Shown here in pieces: positions 35,704 through 49,009 of a stretch of DNA of 64,000 bases. The notes beneath the pieces were generated by a model. The model had not been told where the DNA came from. It saw only the letters and a program-made list of their open reading frames with translations, and ran no database searches. The number at the start of each line of letters is the position of its first letter. Within the stretch, counting starts at the first letter, position 1. Origin of the DNA: Cyprinodon diabolis (taxonomy: Eukaryota > Chordata > Actinopteri > Cyprinodontiformes > Cyprinodontidae). Location: positions 15,022,164 through 15,086,163 of the forward strand of contig CM060062.1 of the NCBI GenBank assembly GCA_030533445.1, given 5' to 3'. Both the position numbers and the translations under genes were made by a program.

Positions 35704-36769
35704 GTTGGTTGATCTTAATTATCAATTAATATTCGTATAACAATTCACCCTTTACGCGTTCAGCGCGCGTCTGTGGGACAGAGTCACCAGCGTGAACAGC
35801 CCTTTCGGTCTAAGTTAAAGATTAGCACATATTTCTAGTATTTTTGTGCCTTTATATCATGAAGACAATGATGCTGATGTTGCCAAAGCGCACATTACAC
35901 CCACTGCTCCTATGATGCACAGCCGTTCGGTTTATTGATTAACGCAAGGTTTAAATGTCAAGTCACCTGAAGAATAGTCATTTTTGCGCTTCAGCTTCTG
36001 TTCAGTGCACCATGAGACCTCCACCAAGCCTTTGGGTTGGGGATTTCGGACCCAAGAGTAAACAAACGCGAGGTTTTACGCACGCATGCCACCAGAACAG
36101 CATTTTCCCGTTAGAATCTCCTCAGTAAACAAACAAAACCTCAAAGCACATGCCGCCCCCCTCCAAGGTGGGGTATGCGCAAATATGCGAACATTTATAG
36201 AACTGTGAGCGCAAGATCCAATTCAGTCTAGACTTGCTTTAAAATGCGTTGGCTGTCAAAAAATATAAAGATGATTGGGGGCTTTCTGTGCCCGGAATGA
36301 AAGAAATCAATTCCTCGAAACGTTGACCTTATAAGGAAGTTGGGGCGCTTCCTTCCTGTCAGGTCACTTAACAAGAAAGACAAGTAGGTTTGTTTATTTT
36401 ATATAGATAACAGTTGCGCCCATATCTGTCTCTATTTATTGTAAATACAAACATTGAGTTTAGGATTGTACCCAGTTTTACCTGAAAAAATAAGGTAGAT
36501 GTATTGTTGAATAAGTGAACACTAAAAAAAGTTGAATATTTGCAATAAATTAAAATTTTGTGACCTGAAATGCGATACATTAAAAGTCGGTTGTACAAAA
36601 ATAATTAATTTCTAAGTCATGCATCTGTATGTGCTCAGTATGGATGATGCACAAAGCAGTTTATAGAATGATTTTAAACCGGATTAGAAATAGGGCAGTG
36701 TAAAGAGAGATTGGGAGACATGCAGAGCCAGTTTGCAGTGAACAGACCATATGGTCCTGTGACGTAACA

Positions 36770-37200
36770 TCCATGACAACATCGCCTCTGTGCGCGCGCC
36801 TGTTCGTGTGTATGTTGTTTGAGCGCGCGCAGCTCCGCGTGAGATCCAGACTGACCACCAAATACCGCGTAACATCACGCTCACAGCCTCGCGCGATAAA
36901 GAGAGGACATCAAAACATTTTTATAAAACACTAAAAGATGAACGCCTTGACTACCGCAGCCTGTCTGCTGGTCGCCGCCTTCAGCTGCTACCTCTACGGC
37001 GGCAGCGACGTGCTGTCATCGCTGCTTCGTGTCTGTGTTGCAGACCAGCCCTCCATGCCAGAGCCAGGAGATGCTCCGCGGCGAAGCCCGCAGGGAGTCC
37101 CTTACACCGAGCTGCGGCACATCGTCAACGCCGACGGACTGCACCTGTTCTGCCGCTACTGGGAGCCCGAAAGTCCGCCAAGGTCAGTAAGGAGAAGGGG
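36770..37200. promoter_or_regulatory. mgll: CpG-rich region over the mgll start
   Basis: CpG clusters (GTGCGCGCGCCTG; GAGCGCGCGCAGCTCCGCGT; CCTCGCGCGATAAAG; many in the coding exon) stand out against the AT-rich surroundings. This suggests a CpG-island promoter at or just upstream of the first coding exon. A TATA-like TTTTTATAAAAC lies about 20 nt before the first ATG. Confidence 0.6.
36938..37182 (+). CDS. mgll: monoglyceride lipase, first coding exon (rest beyond window)
   Basis: From the internal ATG at 37055 it encodes MPEPGDAPRRSPQGVPYTEL and RHIVNADGLHLFCRYWEPES then PPR. This matches the MGLL N-terminus (MPxxxxPRRTPQxxPYxDLxHLVNADGxYLFCRYWxP), with the exon ending at the expected place. 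Donor CCAAG|GTCAGT, phase 2. Mgll is a serine hydrolase of the alpha/beta fold that cleaves monoacylglycerols, including 2-arachidonoylglycerol. Its GHSMGG nucleophile motif and the Asp and His of the triad lie in exons outside this window. The frame is open upstream to an ATG at 36938 (AAAAG context), adding 39 residues that start MNALTTAACLLVAAFSCYLY, a hydrophobic leader. Which start is used depends on promoter choice. Confidence 0.87.
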
Positions 37201-37710
37201 GGGGAGAAAATGAAAGCCATGCTGCGATTATTACCAAAATCAATAGAAATACTCTCCACTTAATCGACCTGCATTCATTCTTCATTCATTTACGATCCTG
37301 TCAAGTTACCAGTAATTCAAAGCACGTGCCATTTTTATGTCATGCAGTCACGTGACTTAACAGACGGTTGATCTGAGGATTCAGCTGACTACAGGGTTCT
37401 CTGTTTGGTAATTACACATGCTTTTAACCCACAGCAAATGCACCCTGTTAGTGTTCTCTGCAGGTCTGAGCCATTTGACCTCAAATAAAAATAAAATTTG
37501 GATGTTTAATCAGTTCTGAAGAACTGTCTATTTCAATCATTTCTAATAACTTATTTATTAACTCACACCTGTTGACTGGAACTTTGCTGTTAGGACATTT
37601 TAGAGGTTTAAACAATAAGAACCAGTCAGTAATAGACGTCAGTGTAGACGAAAATAAGGACTAATCTATGGGAAAATTGGAACATTTACCCATTGTCTTC
37701 ACATTTTAAT
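37183..37710 (+). other. mgll: start of mgll intron 1, unique sequence
   Basis: Unremarkable AT-rich intron sequence between the first coding exon and the repeat array. No second exon is found anywhere to the end of the window, so intron 1 exceeds 26.8 kb. Confidence 0.7.
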
Positions 37711-37713
37711 TAG

Positions 37714-37800
37714 TGTTGTGCCGATGCCATTTTTCGGCCCCGATATCGATACACGATACCTGGCTGTGCAGTATCGGCCGATACCGATACCATAATAATG
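37714..37800. mobile_element. hAT-like transposon end, truncated
   Basis: TAGTGTTGTGCCGATGCCAT, CCGATATCGATACACGATAC and GGCCGATACCGATACC resemble the terminal region of fish hAT-type MITEs. It stops where the macrosatellite head begins. Only one end is present. Confidence 0.45.
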
Positions 37801-37805
37801 TAAAA

Positions 37806-40800
37806 TTAAAACCGCGAGCGGTATTGACGGCCCTCGCAGCTCAGCGCCGCTCGGCCTATTGCGACCGCGGGAGCCAAGCGACCGCCGCCCCCTTGCACCT
37901 TCCCAGCCAGCGGAAAAAGCTTCACGCTTCACCTCTGGACCAGCCGGAGACAACCACAGCGTTGGTCAGGAAAGGGTTAAACTAGGGATAAAAGTTAATA
38001 TCTGGGGATGAATCTCATCTGTCAGATAGATGCTGTGGCCATCTCAGTTAATGTGTCAAAAGTATATATTCAAAAGATGGAGTAACAGCACCGCCAAAAT
38101 CCAAGGCGGTACTACACCCTACTCAAAACAAAAACAAAAAATCATTAAAAATCCATAGTTTGCAATAAAATCCCGAAAAAAATCGCAAATGTCAAGGAAC
38201 ACATCTCGCATGTCCTAGATTTTTTTTAGATGATTTTATTAAATAATTTAAAGAAAGAAAAATCTTTAAACGTGAATGCCTTATACTGCGGCAGTTGAAA
38301 ACCTCATAAGATGCTCAAACATGCATAGATTTACGCCAAACTTGGCAGTCTTTTCTATAATCAAAGGATAAATAAATGTTCCAAATTTGGCTAGGATTGC
38401 TATAAAACTTTTTGCGATACAACAATTTCCTGTTAACACAAACTTTTGAAAAATCAGAGTGACAGACTTTAAAGAAGCGCTTTGCTATTGTAACCAGCTT
38501 ACAGCAGGCTTTGTAAAGAACGTATTTTGAAAGTATTAGCTCATTTGGATAAAAGGCTGATTTTATAAAATTTTTTGAAAAGAGGTCAGTGATTTCACAA
38601 CAGGTCGAAATGTAATTCAAAATGGCCGACTCTACTCAAAACAAAAAAATCATTAAAAATCCATAGTTTGCAATAAAATCCCGAAAAAAATCTCAAATGT
38701 CAAGGAACACATCTTGCATGTCCTTGATTTTTTTTAGATGATTTATTAAATAATTTAAAGAAAGAAAAATCTTTAAACGTGAATGCCTTATACTGCGGCA
38801 GTTGAAAACCTCATAAGATGCTCAAACATGCATAGATTTACGCCAAACTTGGCAATCTTTACTATAATCAAACGATAAATAAATGTTCCAAATTTGGCTA
38901 GGATTGCTATAAAACTTTTTGCGATACAACAATTTCCTGTTAACACAAACTTTTGAAAAATCAGAGTGACAGACTTTAAAGAAGCGCTTTGCTATTGTAA
39001 CCAGCTTACAGCAGGCTTTGTAAAGAACGTATTTTGAAAGTATTAGCTCATTTGGATAAAAGGCTGATTTTATAAAATTTTTTGAAAAGAGGTCAGTGAT
39101 TTCACAACAGGTCGAAATGTAATTCAAAATGGCCGACTCTACTCAAAACAAAAAAATCATTAAAAATCCATAGTTTGCAATAAAATCCCGAAAAAAATCT
39201 CAAATGTCAAGGAACACATCTTGCATGTCCTTGATTTTTTTTAGATGATTTATTAAATAATTTAAAGAAAGAAAAATCTTTAAACGTGAATGCCTTATAC
39301 TGCGGCAGTTGAAAACCTCATAAGATGCTCAAACATGCATAGATTTACGCCAAACTTGGCAATCTTTACTATAATCAAACGATAAATAAATGTTCCAAAT
39401 TTGGCTAGGATTGCTATAAAACTTTTTGCGATACAACAATTTCCTGTTAACACAAACTTTTGAAAAATCAGAGTGACAGACTTTAAAGAAGCGCTTTGCT
39501 ATTGTAACCAGCTTACAGCAGGCTTTGTAAAGAACGTATTTTGAAAGTATTAGCTCATTTGGATAAAAGGCTGATTTTATAAAATTTTTTGAAAAGAGGT
39601 CCGTGATTTCACAACAGGGTAAAATGTAATTCAAAATGGCCGACTCTACTCAAAACAAAAAAAATCATAAAAAATCCATAGTTTGCAATAAAATCCCGAA
39701 AAAAATCACAAATGTCAAGGAACACATCTCGCATGTCCTAGATTTTTTTTAGATGATTTATTAAATAATTTAAAGAAAGAAAAATCTTTAAACTTGAATG
39801 CCATATACTGCGGCAGTTGAAAACCCAATAAGATGCTCAAACATGCATAGATTCACGCCAAACTTGGCAGTCGTTTTTATAATCAAATGATAAATAACTG
39901 TTCCAAATTTGGCTATGATTGCTATAAAACTTTTTGAGATACAACAATTTCCTGTTAACACAAACTTTTGAAAAATCAGAGTGACGGACTTTTAAGAAGA
40001 GCTATGCTGTGTTTACCATCAAACAAGTAGCGATTAGAGGAATATATTCCAAAAGTCCTAGCTCTTTTGGGAAAACGACTGATTTTTTAGAAATATTTAA
40101 ACAGAGTGATTCTATTTTCATAAGGGTGCCGTTTAATTCAAAATGGCCGACTTCATGAGAGGTTTAGACCATGGCTCCAATGAAACTTTTTGTAGGTGGA
40201 GAGCTCATACAGATGTGTGCCAAATTTCATTATCCTAGGAACGAGCATGGCTAGGGGCTGAATTATTTCCTGGCATTATCTGTCCACTTGACCAACTATT
40301 AGGCGAGAACGCAAACTTTTGAAAAATCAGAGTGACGGACTTTAAAGAAGCGCTTTGCTATTGTAACCAGCTTACAGCAGGCTTTGTAAAGAACGTATTT
40401 TGAAAGTTTTAGCTCATTTGGATAAAAGGCTGATTTTATACAATTTTTTTAAAAGAGGTCCGTGATTTCACAACAGGGTAAAATGTAATTCAAAATGGCC
40501 GACTTCCGGTGGGGTTTAGACCATGGCTCCAAGAGGCTTTTAGTTAGGGCCTGATGAGATGCAAATGTGTTCAAAGTTTCAATTTTGTTGGACTAAAAAC
40601 GGCTTGGGGCTGGTGGTTTGAAGTTTGTTAGTTCTAGGGGGCGCTGTATTGAAATTAAGTCCTGCCCACAAAATATTGCTCTGGATTCCTGTTTGGAGTT
40701 GGACTAGGATCATCTCTTGTGATTTTTGTGCAGATCTGATTATTAATGAGGAAATGAGAGCCAATCGTATTTTCATGGCGAAACGCCTCACTTCGCCATG

Positions 40801-41566
40801 GCGCCACGGCAACACCATTTAACTCAGACTCTCTGTGCCTTAAACGAAGTTAGGACAACATGTTGTCTGTCTGCTGACACAGTTTTAGGTTGATGAGGTC
40901 AAGTAGGACAGAGAGGGACCATTCCAAGTAAAAAACGTGACTTCCGGTTCTCAGGGGGCGTGGCTTCAATCATGTCAAAATTGTAATATACAGTTTTGTT
41001 GGGAACCCAGAGAGGATTAATACTACCAAGTTTGGTGTCATTTCAGTTTCATATGAAAAAGTAATTGCATTTTGAAAATGTTGGCGAGTACGCCAACTTC
41101 GAGGCCTGGCCACACCCCTTTAAAATGCTGGAAAACTCAAAAAAATAATAAGTTTAGATGTCACATGCCTTATCTGCATACATGCCAAGTTTGAAGCCGA
41201 TGGCTCACCGTCCCTAGGACGAGTTCGCGAAAGTTCGACGTCAACAAAATTGAAAAATTGCCAAAAATCAGCCTTTGACCCAAAATGGCCGACTTCCTGT
41301 AGGTTTTAGAGCATACCCACAATGTAACTTTTTTCATGATTTGGTGATATCTATGTACCTGCCAAATCTCAAATCTCTGTGACTTACGGTTTTCCCCAAC
41401 TCACATCAGGGGGCGCTGTAGAGCCATTTGGCCACGCCCATTTTGAATTCCATTATAATACGTAAATTTCACTAGGGGGACAATTTACTGCCAAGTTTGG
41501 TGACTTTTTGAACATGTTAAAGCCACCAAAAAGCCGTTTGTTTTAGGGGGAGAAAAATAAGAAGAA
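37806..41566 (+). repeat. macro-unit 1 (divergent; 3 monomers)
   Basis: The most diverged head: its palindrome reads ACCGCGAGCGGT instead of GCCACAAGTGGC. It has an X-type tail (CCATGGCTCCAATGAAAC; AGCTCATACAGATGTGTGCC) and ends in AAAAATAAGAAGAA without a 3' hairpin. It is likely the oldest, edge unit, as expected when homogenisation is weaker at array margins. Confidence 0.9.
38120..39646 (+). repeat. monomer block of unit 1 (3 x 507-513 bp)
   Basis: Monomers start at 38120, 38633 and 39140. Each begins TACTCAAAACAAAAA and ends ATTCAAAATGGCCGACTC. The first is 6 bp longer through an extra CAAAAA. Confidence 0.95.
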
Positions 41567-44500
41567 TTAAAGCCACAAGTGGCATTGGGCGGCCCTCGCA
41601 GCTCGCACCGCCTGGTATGCTGCGACCGCGGGAACCAAGCGACCGCCTCCTTCTTGCTCCTCCCGACCCAGCAAAATGGGTTCCACGCTTTACCTCTGGG
41701 CCTGCTGAGACAACCACAGCTTTGGTCAGGAAGGGTTAAACTAGGGATAAAATATAATATCTGGGATGAATCTCATCTGTGAGATAGATGCTGCGGCCAT
41801 CTCAGGTGGTGGGTCAAAAGTATATGTTCAAAAGATGGAGAAACACCACCGCCAAAATCCACGGTTAGCGGTAATACACCCTACTCAAAACAAAAAAAAT
41901 CATTAAAAATCCATAGTTTGCAATAAAATCCCGAAAAAAATCACAAATGTCAAGGAACACATCTCGCATGTCCTAGATTTTTTTTAGATGATTTATTAAA
42001 TAATTTAAAGAAAGAAAAATCTTTAAACGTGAATGCCTTATACTGCGGCAGTTGAAAACCTCATAAGATGCTCAAACATGCATAGATTTACGCCAAACTT
42101 GGCAGTCTTTTCTATAATCAAAGGATAAATAACTGTTCCAAATTTGGCTAGGATTGCTATAAAACTTTTTGCGATACAACAATTTCCTGTTAACACAAAC
42201 TTTTGAAAAATCAGAGTGACAGACTTCAAAGAAGCGCTTTGCTATTGTAACCAGCTTACAGCAGGCTTTGTAAAGAACGTATTTTGAAAGTATTAGCTCA
42301 TTTGGATAAAAGGCTGATTTTATACAATTTTTTGAAAAGAGGTCCGTGATTTCACAACAGGGTGAAATGTAATTCAAAATGGCCGACTCTACTCAAAACA
42401 AAAAAAATCATAAAAAATCCATATTTTGAAATAAAATCCAGAAAAAAATCGCAAATGTCAAGGAACACATCTCGCATGTCCTAGATTTTTTTTAGATGAT
42501 TTATTAAATAATTTAAAGAAAGAAAAATCTTTAAACGTGAATGCCTTATACTGCGGCAGTTGAAAACCCCATAAGATGCTCAAACATGCATAGATGTAGG
42601 CCAAACTTGGCAGTCTTTTCTATAATCAAAGGATAAATGAATGTTCCAAATTTGGCTAGGATTGCTATAAAACTTTTTGAGATACAACAATTTCCTGTTA
42701 ACACAAACTTTTGAGAAATCAGAGTGACGGACTTTAAAGAAGCGCTTTCCTATTGTAACCAGCTTACAGCAGGCTTTGTAAAGAACGTATTTTGAAAGTT
42801 TTAGCTCATTTGGATAAAAGGCTGATTTTATACAATTTTTTGAAAAGAGGTCCGTGATTTTACAACAGGGTAAAATGTAATTCAAAATGGCCGACTCTAC
42901 TCAAAACAAAAAAAATCATTAAAAATCCATAGTTTGCAATAAAATCCCGAAAAAAATCACAAATGTCAAGGAACACATCTTGCATGTCCTAGATTTTTTT
43001 TAGATGATTTATTAAATAATTTAAAGAAAGAAAAATCTTTAAACTTGAATGCCATATACTGCGGCAGTTGAAAACCCCATAAGATGCTCAAACATGCATA
43101 GATTCACGCCAAACTTGGCAGTCTTTTCTATAATCAAAGGATAAATAACTGTTCCAAATTTGGCTAGGATTGCTATAAAACTTTTTGCGATATAACAATT
43201 TCCTGTTAACACAAACTTTTGAAAAATAGGAGTGACAGACTTTAAAAAAGCGCTTTGCTATTGTAACCAGCTTACAGCAGGCTTTGGAAAGAACGTATTT
43301 TGAAAGTATTAGCTCATTTGGATAAAAGACTGATTTTATACAATTTTTTGAAAAGAGGTCCGTGATTTCACAACAGGGTGAAATGTAATTCAAAATGGCC
43401 GACTCTACTCAAAACAAAAAAAATCATAAAAAATCCATATTTTGAAATAAAATCCAGAAAAAAATCGCAAATGTCAAGGAACACATCTCGCATGTCCTAG
43501 ATTTTTTTTAGATGATTTATTAAATAATTTAAAGAAAGAAAAATCTTTAAACGTGAATGCCTTATAGTGCGGCAGTTGAAAACCTCATAAGATGCTCAAA
43601 CATGCATAGATTTACGCCAAACTTGGCAGTCTTTTCTATAATCAAAGGATAAATAAATGTTCCAAATTTGGCTAGGATTGCTATAAAACTTTTTGAGATA
43701 CAACAATTTCCTGTTAACACAAACCTTTGAGAAATCAGAGTGACGGACTTTAAAGAAGCGCTTTCCTATTGTAACCAGCTTACAGCAGGCTTTGTAAAGA
43801 ACGTATTTTGAAAGTTTTAGCTCATTTGGATAAAAGGCTGATTTTATACAATTTTTTGAAAAGAGGTCCGTGATTTCACAACAGGGTGAAATGTAATTCA
43901 AAATGGCCGACTCTACTCAAAACAAAAAAAATCATAAAAAATCCATAGTTTGCAATAAAATCCCGAAAAAAATCGCAAATGTCAAGGAACACATCTTGCA
44001 TGTCCTAGATTTTTTTTAGATGATTTATGAAATAATTTAAAGAAAGAAAAATCTTTAAACTTGAATGCCATATACTGCGGCAGTTGAAAACCCCATAAGA
44101 TGCTCAAACATGCATAGATTCATGCCAAACTTGGCAGTCTTTTCTATAATCAAAGGATAAATAACTATTCCAAATTTGGCTACGATTGCTTTAAAACTTT
44201 TTGAAATACAACAATTTCCTGTTAACACAAACTTTTGAAAAATTAGAGTGACGGACTTTTAAGAAGAGCTATGCTGTGTTTACCGTCATACAAGTAGCTA
44301 TTAGAGGAATATATTCCAAAAGTCCTAGCGTTTTTGGGAAAACGACTGATTTTTTAGAAATATTTTAACATAGTGATTCTATTTTCATAAGGGTGACGTT
44401 TGATTCAAAATGGCCGACTTCATGAGAGGTTTAGACCATGGGCCCAAGAGACTTTTTTGTAGGTCCTGAGGGGTTACATAAGTGGTCCAAGTTTCAGAAC

Positions 44501-46140
44501 TCTCAGTCATAACATGGCACGGGGCTTACCCTTTGTTTCCCTGCCTAATGACCAAGTTTGGCGCTTGGCCACGCCCACATGCTTTGATTTAGAAAAATTC
44601 CTTTGATAACTTTTGATCCCCAATGTCTCAAGTCATTATACGGTGAATATAAAGTGTGTAACTCAAAAGCTCTAGGAGGAGTTCGCTCAAATAGGTCACA
44701 AAGGTAAGAAAGCAAAGGGATTTCTTTGATTCAAAATGGCCGACTTCCTGTGTGATTTGGACCATGGCCCCAAGAGACTTTTTTGTAGGTCCTGAGGGGT
44801 TACATAAGTGGTCCAAGTTTCAGAACTCTCAGTCATAACATGGCACGGGGCTTACCCTTTGTTTCCCTGCCTAATGACCAAGTTTGACGCCTGGCCACGC
44901 CCACATGCTTTGATGTAGAAAAATTCCTTTGATAACTTTTGATCCCCAATGCCTCAAGTCAAGTTGGAGTTAGTTTGAAGCCTGTGACTCAAAAGCTGTA
45001 GGAGGAGTTCGTTCAAATATAGAGGCTATAAAGTGCAAAATTACGGTGAAAATTTGAACTTCAATCAAAAATGGCCGACTTCCTGTGGGGTTTAGACCAT
45101 GGGTCCAAGAGGCTTTTTTGTAGGTCCTGGGGTGTTTAACATGTGTGCCAACTTTCATAATCCTAAGTCATTGCATGGCTTGGGGCTGGTCGTTTTAGTT
45201 TTTCTAGGGGGCGCTGTATAGAAAGTAAGCCACGCCCATCGATTATTGGCCTAGATTCTTGTGTGGGCTTGGACCAAGTTCCATCCTAGTGACTTTGGTG
45301 CAGATTGAAGGATCTATGAGGAGATGAGAGCCAAAAGTATGATCACGGCGAAACACCTGACTTTGCCGGGTCACCATAGCAACACCATTTAACTCAAAAT
45401 CTTTGTGCTTTAAACGAAGTTAGACCAACATGTTTTCTATCATCTGACAAAGTTTCAAGGTGCTGGTGTTTAATATGACTGAAAGGGACCCTCCCAAGTG
45501 AAAAAAGTGACTTTCTTCCCTTAGGGGGCGGGGCTTAGATGATGTCATCATTTGACCATCCAGTATGGTCAAGCACCCAAAGGGGCTCCTTACTGCCTAA
45601 CTTGGTTTGATTTGAACTTTTTTTGTAAAAGTTATTCCACTTTGAAATTCTTCAAAAGTGCCCTAACTTTGGGGCCCCTGGGGACCCCTTAAACATGCTC
45701 AAAAACGAAAACCTTTGATAACTTTTAATCTCCAATGCCTTAACTGCATAATGACCGAGTTTGAAGCCGATAGCTCATTATCCCTAGGAGGAGTTCGTTA
45801 AAGTTCGACATGAGCGAAAATGAAAAATGGCCAAAAATCGCACTTTGACCCAAAATGGCTGACTTCCTGTGGGTTTTAGGGCATACCTCCAAGAGACTTT
45901 TTTTCATGATTTGAGGTGATCTACCTGTGTGCCAAAGTTCAAATCTCTGGGACTTACAGTTTCCCCCAACTCACGTTAGGGGGCGCTGTGGCGTAATTTG
46001 GGGGCGGCCATTTTGGATTCCATTATAGACCGGCTATTTCACGCGGGGGACAATTTACTGCCACGTTTTCCTGAGTTTTTGAATATGCGAAGTCCCCGTA
46101 AAATGCGTTTGAAGTGAGAAAAGAAAAATAATAATAATAA
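41567..46140 (+). repeat. macro-unit 2 (4 monomers, Y-type tail)
   Basis: Monomers start at 41882, 42390, 42898 and 43406, with the variant monomer at 43914. The Y-type tail has two modules with TAGGTCCTGAGGGGTTACAT and one with GGTCCTGGGGTGTTTAAC. It ends in a short (AAT)n. Confidence 0.92.
41882..43913 (+). repeat. monomer block of unit 2 (4 x 508 bp)
   Basis: Period exactly 508 bp. Alternate monomers share variants (GTTTGCAATAAAATCCCGA against TTTTGAAATAAAATCCAGA), which hints at a 1016-bp dimeric sub-period. Confidence 0.94.
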
Positions 46141-48694
46141 TTAAAGCCACAAGTGGCATTGGGCGGCCCTCGCAGCTCGCACCGCCTGGTATGCTGCGAC
46201 CGCGGGAACCAAGCGACCGCCTCCTTCTTGCTCCTCCCAACCCAGCAAAATGGGTTCCATGCTTTACCTCTGGGCCTGCTGAGACAACCACAGCTTTGGT
46301 CAGGAAGGGTTAAACTAGGGATAAAATATAATATCTGGGATGAATCTCATCTGTGAGATAGATGCTGCGGCCATCTCAGGTGGTGGGTCAAAAGTATATG
46401 TTCAAAAGATGAAGAAACAGCACCGCCAAAATCCACGGTTAGCGGTATTACACCCTACTCAAAACAAAAAAAATCATTAAAAATCCATAGTTTGCAATAA
46501 AATCCCGAAAAAAATCGCAAATGTCAAGGAACACATCTTGCATGTCCTAGATTTTTTTTAGATGATTTATGAAATAATTTAAAGAAAGAAAAATCTTTAA
46601 ACTTGAATGCCATATACTGCGGCAGTTGAAAACCCCATAAGATGCTCAAACATGCATAGATTCATGCCAAACTTGGCAGTCTTTTCTATAATCAAAGGAT
46701 AAATAACTATTCCAAATTTGGCTACGATTGCTATAAAACTTTTTGAAATACAACAATTTCCTGTTAACACAAACTTTTGAAAAATTAGAGTGACGGACTT
46801 TTAAGAAGAGCTATGCTGTGTTTACTGTCAAACAAGTAGCTATTAGAGGAATATATTCCAAAAGTCCTAGCTCTTTTGGGAAAACGACTGATTTTTTAGA
46901 AATATTTTAACATAGTGATTCTATTTTCATAAGGGTGACGTTTGATTCAAAATGGCCGACTTCATGAGAGGTTTAGACCATGGGCCCAAGAGACTTTTTT
47001 GTAGGTCCTGAGGGGTTACATAAGTGGTCCAAGTTTCAGAACTCTCAGTCATAACATGGCACAGGGCTTACCCTTTGTTTCCCTGCCTAATGACCAAGTT
47101 TGGCGCTTGGCCACGCCCACATGCTTTGATTTAGAAAAATTCCTTTGATAACTTTTGATCCCCAATGTCTCAAGTCATTATACGGTGAATATAAAGTGTG
47201 TAACTCAAAAGCTCTAGGAGGAGTTCGCTCAAATAGGTCACAAAGGTAAGAAAGCAAAGGGATTTCTTTGATTCAAAATGGCCGACTTCCTGTGTGATTT
47301 GGACCATGGCCCCAAGAGACTTTTTTGTAGGTCCTGAGGGGTTACATAAGTGGTCCAAGTTTCAGAACTCTCAGTCATAACATGGCACGGGGCTTACCCT
47401 TTGTTTCCCTGCCTAATGACCAAGTTTGACGCCTGGCCACGCCCACATGCTTTGATGTAGAAAAATTCCTTTGATAACTTTTGATCCCCAATGCCTCAAG
47501 TCAAGTTGGAGTTAGTTTGAAGCCTGTGACTCAAAAGCTGTAGGAGGAGTTCGTTCAAATATAGAGGCTATAAAGTGCAAAATTACGGTGAAAATTTGAA
47601 CTTCAATCAAAAATGGCCGACTTCCTGTGGGGTTTAGACCATGGGTCCAAGAGGCTTTTTTGTAGGTCCTGGGGTGTTTAACATGTGTGCCAACTTTCAT
47701 AATCCTAAGTCATTGCATGGCTTGGGGCTGGTCGTTTTAGTTTTTCTAGGGGGCGCTGTATAGAAAGTAAGCCACGCCCATCGATTATTGGCCTAGATTC
47801 TTGTGTGGGCTTGGACCAAGTTCCATCCTAGTGACTTTGGTGCAGATTGAAGGATCTATGAGGAGATGAGAGCCAAAAGTATGATCACGGCGAAACACCT
47901 GACTTTGCCGGGTCACCATAGCAACACCATTTAACTCAAAATCTTTGTGCTTTAAACGAAGTTAGACCAACATGTTTTCTATCATCTGACAAAGTTTCAA
48001 GGTGCTGGTGTTTAATATGACTGAAAGGGACCCTCCCAAGTGAAAAAAGTGACTTTCTTCCCTTAGGGGGCGGGGCTTAGATGATGTCATCATTTGACCA
48101 TTCAGTATGGTCAAGCACCCAAAGGGGCTCCTTACTGCCAAACTTGGTTTGATTTGAACTTTTTTTGTAAAAGTTATTCCACTTTGAAATTCTTCAAAAG
48201 TGCCCTAACTTTGGGGCCCCTGGGGACCCCTTAAACATGCTCAAAAACGAAAACCTTTGATAACTTTTAATCTCCAATGCCTTAACTGCATAATGACCGA
48301 GTTTGAAGCCGATAGCTCATTATCCCTAGGAGGAGTTTGTTAAAGTTCGACATGAGCGAAAATGAAAAATGGCCAAAAATCGCACTTTGACCCAAAATGG
48401 CTGACTTCCTGTGGGTTTTAGGGCATACCTCCAAGAGACTTTTTTTCATGATTTGAGGTGATCTACCTGTGTGCCAAAGTTCAAATCTCTGGGACTTACA
48501 GTTTCCCCCAACTCACGTTAGGGGGCGCTGTGGCGTAATTTGGGGGCGGCCATTTTGGATTCCATTATAGACCGGCTATTTCACGCGGGGGACAATTTAC
48601 TGCCACGTTTTCCTGAGTTTTTGAATATGCGAAGTCCCCGTAAAATGCGTTTGAAGTGAGAAAAGAAAAATAATAATAATAATAATAATAATAA
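46141..48694 (+). repeat. macro-unit 3 (no full monomer, Y-type tail)
   Basis: The head joins directly to the variant monomer (46456). All full 508-bp monomers are missing, and the unit otherwise parallels unit 2 almost base for base. It is a deletion derivative of four monomers. Confidence 0.92.
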
Positions 48695-49009
48695 TTAAAG
48701 CCACAAGTGGCATTGGGCGGCCCTCGCAGCTCGCACCGCCTGGTATGCTGCGACCGCGGGAACCAAGCGACCGCCTCCTTCTTGCTCCTCCCGACCCAGC
48801 AAAATGGGTTCCACGCTTTACCTCTGGGCCTGCTGAGACAACCACAGCTTTGGTCAGGAAGGGTTAAACTAGGGATAAAATATAATATCTGGGATGAATC
48901 TCATCTGTGAGATAGATGCTGCGGCCATCTCAGGTGGTGGGTCAAAAGTATATGTTCAAAAGATGGAGAAACACCACCGCCAAAATCCACGGTTAGCGGT
49001 AATACACCC

